The notes: generated by a model from the letters alone, not told the origin. A DNA stretch of 64,000 nt from Pseudomonas fluorescens (GCF_004683905.1 NZ_CP038438.1:2232001-2296000), one strand, 5' to 3'; positions 18,738 to 28,654 are shown, counted from the stretch's first letter. Translations and numbers: made by a program.

Positions 18738-20081
18738 TCAGCGCACCAGACACGGCCGCTTGTTATCGAACGTCCACCCCGGTATCAAAAACTGCATCGC
18801 CACGCTGTCATCCCGCGCGCCGAGACCCATGCCTTTGTACAGTTCGTGGGCCTTGGCCAGCTGATCCATGTCCAGCTCCACCCCCAGCCCAGGTTTCTGC
18901 GGCACTTGCACGCAACCGTCGACAATTTGCAGCGGTGCCTTGGTCAGGCGCTGGCCGTCCTGCCAGATCCAGTGCGTGTCGATGGCGGTGATGTCGCCCG
19001 GTGCCGCCGCCGCGACATGGGTGAACATCGCCAGCGAGATATCGAAGTGATTGTTGGAGTGTGAGCCCCAGGTCAGGCCCCACTCATGGCACAACTGCGC
19101 GACACGTACCGAGCCTTGCATGGTCCAGAAGTGCGGGTCGGCCAACGGAATGTCCACCGACTGCAGCTGAATGGCGTGGCCCATCTCGCGCCAGTCGGTG
19201 GCGATCATGTTGGTCGCCGTCTTCAGTCCGGTTGCGCGGCGGAACTCGGCCATGACTTCGCGCCCCGAGTAACCGTTTTCCGCACCGCACGGGTCTTCGG
19301 CGTAAGCCAGCACCTTATGTTGATCGCGGCACAGGCGGATCGCTTCTTTCAGTGACCAGGCGCCGTTCGGATCAAGCGTGATACGCGCCTCGGGAAAGCG
19401 TTCGGCCAGTGCCGTCACGGCTTCGATTTCCGCGTCGCCGCTAAGCACGCCGCCTTTGAGTTTGAAGTCCTGGAAACCGTATTTCGCCTGGGCCGCTTCA
19501 GCCAGGCGCACCACCGCTTCGGCGCTCATGGCCTTCTCGTGACGCACGCGGAACCAGTCGTTATCGGCGTCCGGTTCGCTGCGGTAGGCGAGGTTGGTCT
19601 CGCGTTGATCGCCGACATAAAACAGATAACCGAGCATCTTCACTTGATCGCGTTGCTGGCCTTCGCCGAGCAGCGCCGCGACCGGTACGTCGAGGTGTTG
19701 CCCGAGCAAGTCGAGGAGGGCAGCTTCGAGTCCGGTGACCGCGTGGATGGTGATGCGCAGGTCGAACGTCTGCAGGCCACGGCCGCCGGCATCACGCTCG
19801 GCGAAGGTCTGGCGCACCTGATTGAGGATCTTCTGATAGTTGCCGATTGTGCTGCCGAGCACCAGGCTGCGGGCGTCCTCCAGCGTCTGCCGGATGCGCT
19901 CGCCACCGGGCACTTCACCGACGCCAGTGTGGCCGGCGTTGTCCTTGAGAATGACGATATTGCGGGTGAAAAACGGCCCGTGGGCGCCGCTCAGGTTGAG
20001 CAGCATGCCGTCGTGGCCGGCCACGGGAATCACCTGCATGTCAGTGATGATTGGCGCTTTGGCAGTGTCGTGTGCGGTCAT
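18738..20081 (-). CDS. gudD: glucarate dehydratase
   Basis: Enolase-superfamily enzyme, 447 aa, converting D-glucarate (and often L-idarate) to 5-dehydro-4-deoxyglucarate in the cytosol. Catalytic and metal residues line up with E. coli GudD: KLKGG with Lys207 and Lys209, DPNGAW (Asp237, Asn239), AEDPCG (Glu262), TATNMI (Asn291) and SHSNNHFD (His341). ATG 20081 with an aaggat SD gives the family length; the frame extends to 20228 without support. It follows the MFS gene by 34 bp in one operon. Confidence 0.95.
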   Translation of the reverse strand: MTAHDTAKAPIITDMQVIPVAGHDGMLLNLSGAHGPFFTRNIVILKDNAGHTGVGEVPGGERIRQTLEDARSLVLGSTIGNYQKILNQVRQTFAERDAGGRGLQTFDLRITIHAVTGLEAALLDLLGQHLDVPVAALLGEGQQRDQVKMLGYLFYVGDQRETNLAYRSEPDADNDWFRVRHEKAMSAEAVVRLAEAAQAKYGFQDFKLKGGVLSGDAEIEAVTALAERFPEARITLDPNGAWSLKEAIRLCRDQHKVLAYAEDPCGAENGYSGREVMAEFRRATGLKTATNMIATDWREMGHAIQLQSVDIPLADPHFWTMQGSVRVAQLCHEWGLTWGSHSNNHFDISLAMFTHVAAAAPGDITAIDTHWIWQDGQRLTKAPLQIVDGCVQVPQKPGLGVELDMDQLAKAHELYKGMGLGARDDSVAMQFLIPGWTFDNKRPCLVR

Positions 20082-20115
20082 GTTTTTATCCTTGTCAGCA
20101 TCTTTAAAAAGGAAG

Positions 20116-21477
20116 TCATGCGTGCTTTGGCGCGGCCTCGGCCACGGCGAGGTCAGCAGCGGGTTTCGGGGTGGTACGTGCAGCGAAGACGATGATCGCG
20201 GCGATGATCGAAGTCGCGGCCAGGCCATAGAGGCCGCCCTGAATCGAACCAGTGTGTTCTTCGAGCAGGCCGAAGGTGGTCGGCGCGACGAAGCCGCCGA
20301 GGTTGCCCACCGAGTTGATCAGTGCGATCACTGCCGCGGCGATCCGTGCATCCAGATAGGCCTGCGGAATCGGCCAAAACAACGATGAGGCGGACTTGAA
20401 GCCCAGCGCGGCAAAACAGATCGCGACAAAGGCGAAGATCGGCCCGCCGGTGGTGGACATGAACATCCCCGCCGCGGCGATCAACAACGCGGTGGCGACC
20501 CAGGCCTGCTGGTGCTTCCACTTGGCCGAGAAGGCGGCGAAGGCGTACATGCCGACGATCGACAGCAACCATGGAATCGAGTTGAACAGCCCGACCTGGA
20601 AGTCACTCATCTCGCCCATTTTCTTGATGATGCTCGGCAGCCAGAACGTCGCGGCGTAGATCGTCAGCTGGATAAAAAAGTAGATCAGGCAAAACAGGAT
20701 GATCTGCCGGTCCTTGAGCAGTTTGCCCATCGACGGGCGGATCGGCGTCGCGGCTTCGCGGGCCTTCTGTTCATCATCGATGGCGCTGACCAGTGCGTCC
20801 TGTTCGGCGCGGGTCAGCCATTTTGCGTCGTGGGGTTTGGCGTCGAGCCAGAACCACACGAACACACACAGCCCCACGGAAAACATCCCCTCGATGAAGT
20901 ACATCCATTGCCAGCCGTGCAGGCCCAGGCCATTGATCTGCAAAAGCAGGCCGGACAACGGGCCGGAGATCAGCGAGGCGACCGCTGAGCCGCTGAGGAA
21001 AATCGCGATTGCCTTGCCGCGTTCGGCGCCGGGTAGCCAGCGCGTGAAGTAGTAGATCACCCCGGGAAAGAACCCGGCTTCGGCCACGCCGAGCAGAAAG
21101 CGCAGGATGTAAAAGTGCGTTTCGTTCTGGATGAACGCCATGCCGGCGGCGACCAGGCCCCAGGTGAGCATGATGCGGGTGAGCCAGATACGCGCGCCGA
21201 CTTTCTGCAAAAGCATGTTGGATGGCACTTCGAACAGCGCGTAACCGATGAAGAACAGCCCGGCGCCGAAGCCGTAGGCGGCAGCCCCGATGCCCAGATC
21301 CTGTTCCATGTGAGTGCGGACGAAACCGATGTTCACCCGGTCAATGTAATTGACAATGAACATGATCACGAAGAGCGGCAGGACGTGGCGTTTCACTTTC
21401 GAGATGGCGGACGCGAGTGTCGAATCGACGCCCTCGTTCATCCCGGAGACGGAGGTTTTCACTTGGTTTTCTCCCAC
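20116..21477 (-). CDS. MFS transporter, glucarate/galactarate type
   Basis: Inner-membrane symporter of 453 aa, anion:cation symporter family (GudP/GarP-like), with 12 predicted membrane segments. Typical blocks are [10 protein letters not shown] at about 43-52, [16 protein letters not shown] and [22 protein letters not shown]. Position directly upstream of gudD makes D-glucarate uptake the best guess. The related phthalate and tartrate carriers have similar sequences, so substrate is inferred from context. Confidence 0.88.
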   Translation of the reverse strand: MGENQVKTSVSGMNEGVDSTLASAISKVKRHVLPLFVIMFIVNYIDRVNIGFVRTHMEQDLGIGAAAYGFGAGLFFIGYALFEVPSNMLLQKVGARIWLTRIMLTWGLVAAGMAFIQNETHFYILRFLLGVAEAGFFPGVIYYFTRWLPGAERGKAIAIFLSGSAVASLISGPLSGLLLQINGLGLHGWQWMYFIEGMFSVGLCVFVWFWLDAKPHDAKWLTRAEQDALVSAIDDEQKAREAATPIRPSMGKLLKDRQIILFCLIYFFIQLTIYAATFWLPSIIKKMGEMSDFQVGLFNSIPWLLSIVGMYAFAAFSAKWKHQQAWVATALLIAAAGMFMSTTGGPIFAFVAICFAALGFKSASSLFWPIPQAYLDARIAAAVIALINSVGNLGGFVAPTTFGLLEEHTGSIQGGLYGLAATSIIAAIIVFAARTTPKPAADLAVAEAAPKHA

Positions 21478-21524
21478 TGATTATTTTTATGCGGGGTAGG
21501 GCTGGATGCTGCGTTGTTGATAGA

Positions 21525-21559
21525 CATCATACAACTGGGATTTTTTGTCCTACAAGTGG
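21525..21559. promoter_or_regulatory. candidate operators for the glucarate operon
   Basis: Two direct copies of the motif TC(A/C)TACAA(C/G)TGG, at 21527-21538 (TCATACAACTGG) and 21548-21559 (TCCTACAAGTGG), about 50-80 bp upstream of the MFS start. They match the GntR/FadR-type half-site pattern and a third copy near the regulator. Confidence 0.5.
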
Positions 21560-21732
21560 GGTGGAGCGATTAAATTTGTCTGGTGAACAGATTTTTTATT
21601 TCTTTTTGGGATTTGTCCCCGTTTTCATTGGTTCAAATCGCACCCATCAGACGTGCATTTCGGTTCGCGATCCAAATTTTCAAACAGGGCGTAGGGCTTG
21701 GTTGTTGCGGTTTTTTTCGTTTTATTGAATGT

Positions 21733-21746
21733 TGTCATACAAGTTG
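21733..21746. promoter_or_regulatory. candidate operator near the FadR-type regulator
   Basis: TGTCATACAAGTTG, third copy of the motif found twice near the divergent transporter promoter. TTGTCATACAAG is close to palindromic (TTGTnnnACAA), as expected for a GntR-family dimer. Confidence 0.5.
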
Positions 21747-21828
21747 CTGGCTGTTTCAGCGCTAAAATCGATCTCGTCAGCCACCGCGCAGTGCTACGAT
21801 CGACAAGCCCCGATGACCGGAACCGATC

Positions 21829-22542
21829 ATGCAAGAAGACCTCGACGCCCCTGCGCCCAAACGTGCACACAACCTCGCACACGATCTGGTGGAGAAACTC
21901 ACCCAGAGCATCCTGCTTGGCCAGTTGTCGCCCGGCGACAAGCTGCCGTCGGAGAACGCCATCGTTCAGGAGCACGGCGTCAGTCGCACGGTGGTGCGCG
22001 AAGCGATTTCCAAGTTGCAGGCCTCGGGCCTGGTCGAGACGCGGCACGGCATCGGCAGTTTTGTCATCGAGCGCGCTGCCGAGCAGGGCTTGCGCCTGAA
22101 TGTCGACACCGCTCTCGGGGTGCGCAGCATTCTGGAATTGCGCATGGGCCTGGAGACGCAGGCTGCGGCGTTGGCCGCGTCACGTCGCAGCGAGCAGCAA
22201 TTGCTGCAAATGCGTCAGGCGCTGGATGACTATCAGCGTTTGCTGGACAGCAATGACAGTTGTGTCGAGGCTGATCGACGTTTTCATCTGCTTATTGCCG
22301 AAGCCACCGGCAACGTCTGCTTCAGCGAAATCATGCAGCACCTGGGCAGCGCGATGATTCCACGTCAGCGGCTCAATGCCGCCGAGCGTGGCGCGGCGGA
22401 TCTGAGCAAGCTGGGGCAGTTGGCCCATCTGGAGCACGAAGCGATCCTGAATGCGATCAAGCGGCAGGATCCGGACGCGGCGCGCGCGGCCATGTGGCTG
22501 CACCTGACCAACAGCCGCGACCGTTTCAGTTCTCAAGGCTGA
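21829..22542 (+). CDS. FadR/GntR-family (FCD) transcriptional regulator
   Basis: 237-aa regulator with an N-terminal winged helix (about 12-78; GDKLPSENAIVQEHGVSRTVVREAISKLQ is the helix-turn-helix) and a C-terminal all-helical FCD ligand domain. The latter has metal-site residues in ADRRFHLLI and HLEHEAIL...HL. It is divergent from the glucarate transporter/dehydratase operon and probably represses it until glucarate or a product binds. The 350-bp intergenic region carries three copies of a shared motif. It is FadR-type by domain but not the fatty-acid FadR. Confidence 0.87.
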   Translation: MQEDLDAPAPKRAHNLAHDLVEKLTQSILLGQLSPGDKLPSENAIVQEHGVSRTVVREAISKLQASGLVETRHGIGSFVIERAAEQGLRLNVDTALGVRSILELRMGLETQAAALAASRRSEQQLLQMRQALDDYQRLLDSNDSCVEADRRFHLLIAEATGNVCFSEIMQHLGSAMIPRQRLNAAERGAADLSKLGQLAHLEHEAILNAIKRQDPDAARAAMWLHLTNSRDRFSSQG

Positions 22543-22634
22543 TTGCCGTTGGTCTGCTCGATAGCACCGCCTGCAGATGCACGCTTCCAAGCTGTATGGC
22601 CCGGGTTCTCCGGACCTCCTTGGTGAGGTGTGTC

Positions 22635-22865
22635 ATGGCTAATGATTTGCTGTTTCAGGGTGGTGTGCTGCCGACCGATCCAACCCGTCCGGTGCCCGGC
22701 ACGGATGAGCCGACACTGGCCGATCACGATGCGCCGCCGGGCATGAGCCCGGGACGTGATCCGTTGAGTGATGCTGATCGGCCGGAAGACTGGAAGGACC
22801 CGGCGGCTGACGATGATGTGCCGCCAGCGGATGAGCCGACGCCGTTGTCGGATGACAGGCGCTGA
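22635..22865 (+). CDS. small acidic Asp/Pro-rich protein
   Basis: 76-aa protein, very rich in Asp, Pro and Glu (for example GTDEPTLADHDAPPG, PAADDDVPPADEPTP), with no signal or membrane segment; probably disordered. ATG 22635 has a gagg SD seven bases upstream. Its composition resembles two other small proteins in this window (38910-39116, 39129-39323). No function known. Confidence 0.6.
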   Translation: MANDLLFQGGVLPTDPTRPVPGTDEPTLADHDAPPGMSPGRDPLSDADRPEDWKDPAADDDVPPADEPTPLSDDRR

Positions 22866-22906
22866 GGCTAACCCGGCACGAGATATTTATAGTCTGCGCC
22901 GGCCCG

Positions 22907-22973
22907 TTCGCGAGCAAGCTCGCTCCCACAGGTAGAACGCATCCCCCTGTAGGAGTGAGCCTGCTCGCGATGG
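22907..22973. repeat. two REP-type elements of different subfamilies
   Basis: TTCGCGAGCAAGCTCGCTCCCACAGG (22907-22932) then CTGTAGGAGTGAGCCTGCTCGCGATGG (22947-22973). The arms belong to two variants, so this is a mosaic pair. Confidence 0.8.
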
Positions 22974-23000
22974 GGTCATCAGCCTCAGTAAAAACCTCGA

Positions 23001-23894
23001 TCAGACCTCAATCGGTCGACCCTCCACCCGCCGCTCCAGATTCAACGCCAGCACACTGATCAGCACCACCGCCGACCCCACCAGCACCATCAGCGTCGGT
23101 CGCTCGCCCAATCCCAGTGAAGCAATCCCCATCGCCGTCGGTGGTATCAGGTACAACGTCATCGTCGCCCGGCTCAAGTCCACATGCTTGAGCACAAAGC
23201 CCCAGGCCAGATAGGCCAGTGCACTGGGAAACACCCCCAACGCCAGAACTGCCCACTGCACTTGCAGCGGCGCTTTCACCACCGCCGCACCCAGCCCCGG
23301 CAGATAAATCAGCAACAGCAGTGTCCCCGACCACACCGCGTAACAAGCCAGACTGAAGCCGTCATAACGCCGGGCGTGATGTTTTTGCAGGGCGAAGTAA
23401 ATGCTCCATGACAGCGCTGCCAGCAGGATCAGCAAGCCATGCGCGTCGATCTGCCCCAGGCCCCGATCGGCGCTGACCACGATCACCACGCCGACCAGTC
23501 CCAGCAAGACGCAGCCCCATCGCCAGACACTGACCTGATCCTTGAACACGTAACGCGCCAGCAGCGTACTGAACAGCGGGCTCGACTGCGCCAGTACGCT
23601 GGAGGCGCCGGCACTGACGCTTTGCTGGCCGATGTTCAGCGCCACGTGATGCAGGCTGACGGCAAAAAATCCCAGGGCGAACAACAGCGGCACATCGCGC
23701 GGTTGCGGCAGGCGAATGCCCTTGAACGCCGCGATCACGGCCATGAACAACGACGCCAGCAGAAACCGCAGCAACGCCAGATGCCCGGGGTCGTAGGCTT
23801 GCAGGCCGATGTGAATGCCGGTCGGCGAATAGGCCCAGCAACCGACCACGAAGGCCGTGGCCAGAATGATTTTCAAGGGAGAAGGAGACGGCAT
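23001..23894 (-). CDS. EamA/DMT family transporter
   Basis: Inner-membrane permease of 297 aa with ten predicted membrane segments in two EamA repeats (about 5-140 and 150-285), as in drug/metabolite exporters such as RhaT-like and YdcZ-like proteins. Repeat ends show LALLRFLLASLFMA and FPSALAYLAWGFVLKHV. ATG 23894 begins at the natural start (MPSPSPLKI); the open frame continues to 23981. It is divergent from the LysR gene at 23990, about 95 bp apart, which probably controls it. Substrate unknown. Confidence 0.85.
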   Translation of the reverse strand: MPSPSPLKIILATAFVVGCWAYSPTGIHIGLQAYDPGHLALLRFLLASLFMAVIAAFKGIRLPQPRDVPLLFALGFFAVSLHHVALNIGQQSVSAGASSVLAQSSPLFSTLLARYVFKDQVSVWRWGCVLLGLVGVVIVVSADRGLGQIDAHGLLILLAALSWSIYFALQKHHARRYDGFSLACYAVWSGTLLLLIYLPGLGAAVVKAPLQVQWAVLALGVFPSALAYLAWGFVLKHVDLSRATMTLYLIPPTAMGIASLGLGERPTLMVLVGSAVVLISVLALNLERRVEGRPIEV

Positions 23895-23989
23895 GATCGG
23901 CGCACCGCAAGGGTTGATGCGCCGAGTATCCGGGCGGCGAACAAGTCTCCACAACTGACTTATACTGCGCTGAATGTTCACTTTGAGTG

Positions 23990-24859
23990 ATGAGTATGGA
24001 GCTGGCGCAGGTCCGCATGTTCAAGACCGTGGCTGACGAGGGCAGCATTGCCCGGGCCGCTGAAAAGCTGTTTTGTGTACCGTCGAACATCACCGCACGG
24101 ATCAAGGCGTTGGAAGCGGAACTCGGTGTGGCGCTGTTTCTGCGCGAGGGGCGCGGGCTGCGGATCAGCCCGGCGGGGCAGACGTTCCTGGCGTATGCCG
24201 AGCGGATTCTGGCGCTGACCGCCGAAGCCAAGCGCGCGGTGGATCCCGCCGCCGAACCGTCCGGCCCGCTGCGTATCGGCGCGATCGAGTCCTCGGCCAC
24301 CGGGCGTTTGCCCCGACTGTTGGCCAAGTTTCACCAGCGCTATCCGCAGGTGGCGCTGGAGTTGACCACTGGCACCTGGGGTCAGTTGCTCGACGACACC
24401 GTCAGCCATCGCCTCGACGGTGCGATCGTCGCGGTGGACGTCGAGCGCTCGCAACTGAAACGCACGCCGATGTACCGCGAAGAATTGCTACTGATTGCCT
24501 CGACGTCATTCGGCCCCGTGCGCGACATCCACGATCTGCAGGACAAAACCGTGTTCATGTGGCCGCAGGGTTGCCCGTATCGGGCGGCGCTGGAGCATTG
24601 GCTGTTGCGTCAGGGGCAGGCGCTGCCGATTGTCAGTCTGGCGAGTTACGGGGCGATTGTCGGTTGCGTGAGTGCTGGCGCCGGGGTGGCATTAGTACCT
24701 AAAGGCGTGTTCGAGCAATACGCCAAGGGCGCTGGATGCGTGGGGTATGAGTTTCCCGAGCTGACGGCGATCGACAACCTGTTTTACTGGCACGAAAACG
24801 CCGGCGTGCACCCGGCGCGTGAGGCGTTCGTGGCGATGTTGCGTGAAGAATTCCTCTGA
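23990..24859 (+). CDS. LysR-family transcriptional regulator
   Basis: About 289 aa. The N-terminal helix-turn-helix (ELAQVRMFKTVADEGSIARAAEKLFCVPSNITARIKALEAELG) is followed by a type-2 periplasmic-binding-like effector domain (about 90-288). GTG 23987, ATG 23990 and ATG 23996 are all possible starts; no SD separates them clearly. Divergent from the EamA transporter, which is its likely target. Effector unknown. Confidence 0.85.
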   Translation: MSMELAQVRMFKTVADEGSIARAAEKLFCVPSNITARIKALEAELGVALFLREGRGLRISPAGQTFLAYAERILALTAEAKRAVDPAAEPSGPLRIGAIESSATGRLPRLLAKFHQRYPQVALELTTGTWGQLLDDTVSHRLDGAIVAVDVERSQLKRTPMYREELLLIASTSFGPVRDIHDLQDKTVFMWPQGCPYRAALEHWLLRQGQALPIVSLASYGAIVGCVSAGAGVALVPKGVFEQYAKGAGCVGYEFPELTAIDNLFYWHENAGVHPAREAFVAMLREEFL

Positions 24860-24876
24860 TCACATCCAACGCGCAC

Positions 24877-24964
24877 CTGTAGGAGCTGCCGCAGGCTGCG
24901 ATCTTTTGATCTGGTTTTTCAAAAATAAAGTCAAAAGATCGCAGCCTGCGGCAGCTCCTACAGG
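24877..24964. repeat. inverted repeat, GTAGGAGCTGCCGCAGGCTGCGATC family
   Basis: Second copy of the hairpin family at 12144-12226, between the convergent LysR and trhP genes. Confidence 0.9.
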
Positions 24965-24980
24965 GGAGGAATTCAGGGGG

Positions 24981-26315
24981 TCAAGGAGTCAGGTCGCGCA
25001 TCAGCAGGCCAAAGCGCAAGTCCACCGCATCCGGAATCGGCAGGTACACCGTGTGCCCATCCCCCGGCGCAACCTCGATCGCCTCACCCTTGGCACTCTG
25101 CAACTGGTGCAGATCGAAGTGGAAATTGCCCTTGGGCGTCATCAATTCCAGATGATCGCCCAAGGCAAAACGGTTCTTCACTTTAACCTCGGCCAACCGG
25201 TCGCGGCGCTCGCCGGTCAGTTCGCCGACGAACTGCTGACGCTCTGACACCGAGCTGCCGTTCTGATAATTCTGGTATTCGTCGTGCACATGGCGGCGCA
25301 GGAAACCTTCGGTGTAGCCGCGCTGGGCCAGTGATTCCAGATCGGTCATCAGACTGCGGTCGAACTCGCGCCCGGCCATCGCATCGTCGATTGCCCGGCG
25401 ATAGACCTGAGTGGTGCGCGCGCAATAGAAGTGCGATTTGGTCCGGCCCTCGATCTTCAACGAATGCACGCCCATGCGCGTCAGGCGTTCGACGTGTTGC
25501 ACCGCGCGCAGATCCTTGGCGTTCATGATGTAGGTGCCGTGCTCGTCTTCAAAAGCGGGCATCAACTCCTCGGGGCGATTGGCTTCCTGCAGCAGAAACA
25601 CCTGATCGGTCGGCGCGCCGATGCCCAGGGTCGGCTCCGGCTGGAAGGTCTGCACGATCTCGCCGAGCTGGTTTTCCGTGGCTTGCTGCGCCGAATACTT
25701 CCAGCGGCAGGCGTTGGTGCAGGTGCCCTGATTCGCGTCGCGCTTGTTCATGTAGCCCGACAGCAGGCAGCGCCCGGAGTAGGCCATGCACAGTGCGCCA
25801 TGGACGAACACTTCCAGTTCCATGCCTGGTACCTGTTCACGGATTTCACCGATTTCTTCCAGCGACAGCTCCCGCGACAGGATGATCCGGCTCAGGCCTT
25901 GTTGCTGCCAGAATTCGACGCTCGCCCAGTTCACCGTGTTGGCCTGCACCGAAAGGTGGATCGGCATCTGCGGGAAATGCCGGCGCACCAGCATGATCAG
26001 GCCCGGGTCGGACATGATCAGCGCGTCCGGCGCCATCTCGATCACTGGCGCCAGATCCTTGAGGAAGGTCTTCAGTTTGGCGTTGTGCGGGGCGATGTTG
26101 ACCACCACGTAGAAGCGCTTGCCCTGTGCCTGCGCTTCGCGAATGCCGAGGGCGAGGTTGGCGTGGTCGAACTCGTTATTGCGCACCCGCAGGCTGTAAC
26201 GCGGCTGGCCGGCGTAGACCGCATCGGCACCGTAGGCGAAGGCATAGCGCATGTTCTTCAGGGTGCCGGCAGGGGCGAGCAATTCCGGGGCGGTGAGGGG
26301 GAGGTCTGGCTTCAT
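24981..26315 (-). CDS. trhP: tRNA 5-hydroxyuridine synthesis protein, peptidase U32 family
   Basis: Homolog of E. coli TrhP (YegQ), 444 aa, needed for prephenate-dependent 5-hydroxylation of U34 in tRNAs. N-terminal U32 TIM-barrel region: ELLAPAGTLKNMRYAFAYGADAVYAG. The iron-sulfur-type cysteines are in CMAYSGRCLLSGYMNKRDANQGTCTNACRW, followed by MNAKDLRAVQH and SLKIEGRTKSHFYCA. The C-terminal domain (about 350-440) is a beta-barrel. Older databases call it a protease or collagenase, which is probably wrong for this group. Monocistronic. Confidence 0.9.
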   Translation of the reverse strand: MKPDLPLTAPELLAPAGTLKNMRYAFAYGADAVYAGQPRYSLRVRNNEFDHANLALGIREAQAQGKRFYVVVNIAPHNAKLKTFLKDLAPVIEMAPDALIMSDPGLIMLVRRHFPQMPIHLSVQANTVNWASVEFWQQQGLSRIILSRELSLEEIGEIREQVPGMELEVFVHGALCMAYSGRCLLSGYMNKRDANQGTCTNACRWKYSAQQATENQLGEIVQTFQPEPTLGIGAPTDQVFLLQEANRPEELMPAFEDEHGTYIMNAKDLRAVQHVERLTRMGVHSLKIEGRTKSHFYCARTTQVYRRAIDDAMAGREFDRSLMTDLESLAQRGYTEGFLRRHVHDEYQNYQNGSSVSERQQFVGELTGERRDRLAEVKVKNRFALGDHLELMTPKGNFHFDLHQLQSAKGEAIEVAPGDGHTVYLPIPDAVDLRFGLLMRDLTP

Positions 26316-26403
26316 GGCGGCATCGGTCGCAAAAGCGCGGCAGGGTAGTGCAGTGGCAAGTGCGGTTTATTGATCTGGATCTACGTTTGAGTGCGTGGAC
26401 TTT

Positions 26404-26426
26404 ATCTGTGCAGAAAGGGCACAGAT
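26404..26426. promoter_or_regulatory. inverted repeat upstream of the isochorismatase-like gene
   Basis: ATCTGTGC-agaaagg-GCACAGAT, a perfect 8-bp dyad about 80 bp upstream of the start. Candidate operator; no adjacent regulator gene. Confidence 0.4.
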
Positions 26427-26507
26427 CATGTGTCGGTTTCACTGTGTTCGGTTTGACGTTGGCTTCGTAACCTTGGCGCATCCACTCAACCGCAAGAGAA
26501 ACTTCCC

Positions 26508-27194
26508 ATGCAGAACTTTACTCGTCGTTTTCTCACCGCTTGTGCATTTTCCGGTGTAATGGCCAGCAGCGCAGCGATGGCCGACAACCACCCGACCATT
26601 CGGGCAATGTCCGGCGCGACACCGGCTGATCATTTGCCAGCGGGCAAATCCGCACTGGTGGTGATCGATTTCCAGAATGAATATTTCAGCGGCCGGATGC
26701 CGATCCCGGACGGTGCCGCTGCCCTGGCGAAAACCCGTGAGCTGATCACCTTTGCCGACAGTCACAAGATCCCGGTGTATCACGTGCAGCACGTTGCCCC
26801 GGCCGCCTCGCCAGTGTTTGCCATCGATGGCCAGACCGTCAAATTTCACCCGGACATGCAGCCGCGCCCGCAAGACGTGGTGCTGCAAAAGAGCACCGTC
26901 AGCGTGTTCGCCAGCACCGACCTTGACCAGCAATTGAAAAAGGCCGGCATCCAGACCCTGATCATTTCCGGCCTGATGACCCACGCCTGCGTGGCGGGTG
27001 CCGCACGGGACGCCGCGCCTTTGGGCTACAACGTGATTGTCGCGTCCGATGCCTCAGCGACCCGCGCCATCACCCGCGCCAACGGCGTGTCTATCGACAA
27101 GGATTCGCTGCACAAGGCCGCGCTGGCGGAAGTCGAAGACACCTTCGGCGATGTGTTGAGCACTGCGCAGATCGTTAAACTGCCGGTGCGCTGA
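26508..27194 (+). CDS. periplasmic isochorismatase-family cysteine hydrolase
   Basis: 228-aa hydrolase with a Sec signal peptide (1-25, AMA-DN). The Asp-Lys-Cys triad of the family is intact: Asp54 in VVIDFQNEYF, Lys128 in VVLQKSTVSVF, Cys161 in LMTHACVAGAARDA. These enzymes hydrolyse isochorismate, nicotinamide or other amides. The signal peptide points to an exported enzyme with an unidentified substrate, unlike cytosolic EntB or PncA. Preceded by a perfect 8-bp dyad. Confidence 0.87.
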   Translation: MQNFTRRFLTACAFSGVMASSAAMADNHPTIRAMSGATPADHLPAGKSALVVIDFQNEYFSGRMPIPDGAAALAKTRELITFADSHKIPVYHVQHVAPAASPVFAIDGQTVKFHPDMQPRPQDVVLQKSTVSVFASTDLDQQLKKAGIQTLIISGLMTHACVAGAARDAAPLGYNVIVASDASATRAITRANGVSIDKDSLHKAALAEVEDTFGDVLSTAQIVKLPVR

Positions 27195-27311
27195 TTAGCC
27201 GGGCTGCATCGTCCAGGCAATCTATGCTCCATGAACAAAGATGGCACTCGCGCGCGCCCCGGCTGACTAAGGTTCGGGGCGTGCGAGACGCCTGACTGAC
27301 ATGGATCGGAC

Positions 27312-28373
27312 ATGAACGAAAAAACCCTGCAATTCAAATCCCTCACCGTGCTGTTGCTGTTGGTGACGGTCGCTTTCATCTGGATTCTGCTGCCGTTCTA
27401 CGGCGCGGTGTTCTGGGCGGTGATTCTCGGCATTCTGTTTGCGCCGATGCAGCGCAAGTTACAGCTCAAATTCGGCTGGCGGCGCAACCTGACAGCGCTT
27501 TGTACTCTGGGCATCTGCCTGGTGATCGCGATCTTGCCGGTGATCATCCTCAGCATCCTGTTGGTCCAGGAAGGCGCGACGGTTTACAACAGCATCGAAA
27601 GCGGCCAACTGGACATCGGTGCCTATCTGGCGCAGTTCAAACACAGTTTGCCCCCGTATTTTCAGCATTTGCTCGATCGCTTCGGCATGGGCGAGTTGAA
27701 CGGTTTGCGCGAGAAAATCGTCAAGGCGTCGATGCAGGGCAGTCAGGTGCTGGCCAGTCAGGCGTTCAGTTTCGGTCAAGGCACATTCGAGTTCGTGGTC
27801 AGCTTCGGCATCATGCTGTACCTGCTGTTTTTCTTTCTGCGCGATGGCGCCGAGCTGGTGCGCAAGGTACGAACCGCGGTGCCGTTGGAAGAGAGCCACA
27901 AACGCCGTTTGCAGTTGAAGTTCAATCGGGTGGTACGCGCGACGGTCAAGGGCAACCTGGTGGTGGCGGTCACTCAAGGGGCATTGGGTGGGGCGATTTT
28001 CTGGTTTCTCGACATTCCCAGCGCGTTGCTGTGGGCGGTGCTGATGGGCTTTCTGTCGCTGTTGCCGGCGGTGGGTGCGGGGATCGTCTGGGCGCCGGTG
28101 GCGGTGTACTTCCTGCTCAGCGGGATGATCTGGCAGGGCGTGGTGCTGGGGCTGTTCGGGGTGTTTGTGATTGGCTTGGTGGACAACGTGCTGCGCCCGA
28201 TCCTGGTCGGCAAGGACACGCGCATGCCCGATTACATGATCCTCATCTCGACCCTCGGCGGCCTCGCGGTGTTTGGCCTCAACGGTTTCGTGATCGGGCC
28301 GCTGATCGCAGCGCTGTTCATGTCCAGTTGGGCGCTGTTCATCGAGACCAAACCGAAAGTCCAGTTGCCTTAA
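27312..28373 (+). CDS. AI-2E family transporter (YdiK/PerM type)
   Basis: Inner-membrane protein of 353 aa with about seven or eight membrane segments. Family marks include LPFYGAVFWAVILGILFAP at the N terminus, SFGIMLYLLFFFLRDG mid-protein and VDNVLRPILVGKDTRMPDYMILISTLGG near the end. Members export small molecules or ions; the AI-2 role of TqsA is not general. The stop codon shares its TTAA with the stop of the convergent micro-protein gene. Confidence 0.87.
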   Translation: MNEKTLQFKSLTVLLLLVTVAFIWILLPFYGAVFWAVILGILFAPMQRKLQLKFGWRRNLTALCTLGICLVIAILPVIILSILLVQEGATVYNSIESGQLDIGAYLAQFKHSLPPYFQHLLDRFGMGELNGLREKIVKASMQGSQVLASQAFSFGQGTFEFVVSFGIMLYLLFFFLRDGAELVRKVRTAVPLEESHKRRLQLKFNRVVRATVKGNLVVAVTQGALGGAIFWFLDIPSALLWAVLMGFLSLLPAVGAGIVWAPVAVYFLLSGMIWQGVVLGLFGVFVIGLVDNVLRPILVGKDTRMPDYMILISTLGGLAVFGLNGFVIGPLIAALFMSSWALFIETKPKVQLP

Positions 28374-28552
28374 GCGTGGAATGGGCCGCTGACGATTTTC
28401 TGTGACAGGGCCTGCGCCGCGGGCAGCGAAGTGAGCGGGCCGCTGATCGGCTCGCCATCGCGCACCAGATACCAGCAGGCGAGCAATCCCGACGCTCTGA
28501 GCGATGCGGGAACAGCGCTGCCGATTACCGACATGATTTGAACCTGAGCCAT
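28370..28552 (-). CDS. small hypothetical protein
   Basis: 60-aa protein starting at ATG 28552 after a strong SD (atggaggt, eight bases away). Sequence MAQVQIMSVIGSAVPASLRAS..., ending in a segment with paired SGPLTSLPAAQALSQ; no signal peptide or known domain. Convergent with the AI-2E transporter gene, overlapping its stop by 4 bp. Unknown function. Confidence 0.6.
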   Translation of the reverse strand: MAQVQIMSVIGSAVPASLRASGLLACWYLVRDGEPISGPLTSLPAAQALSQKIVSGPFHA

Positions 28553-28654
28553 GACAAGTACCTCCATCAATCTGTGGAGCTACCTTAGGGATTCGCTGCG
28601 CTCAGGGACAATCAACGCTTTCGATAGTGGTCATTGATAACAGTGAGGGCTGTT

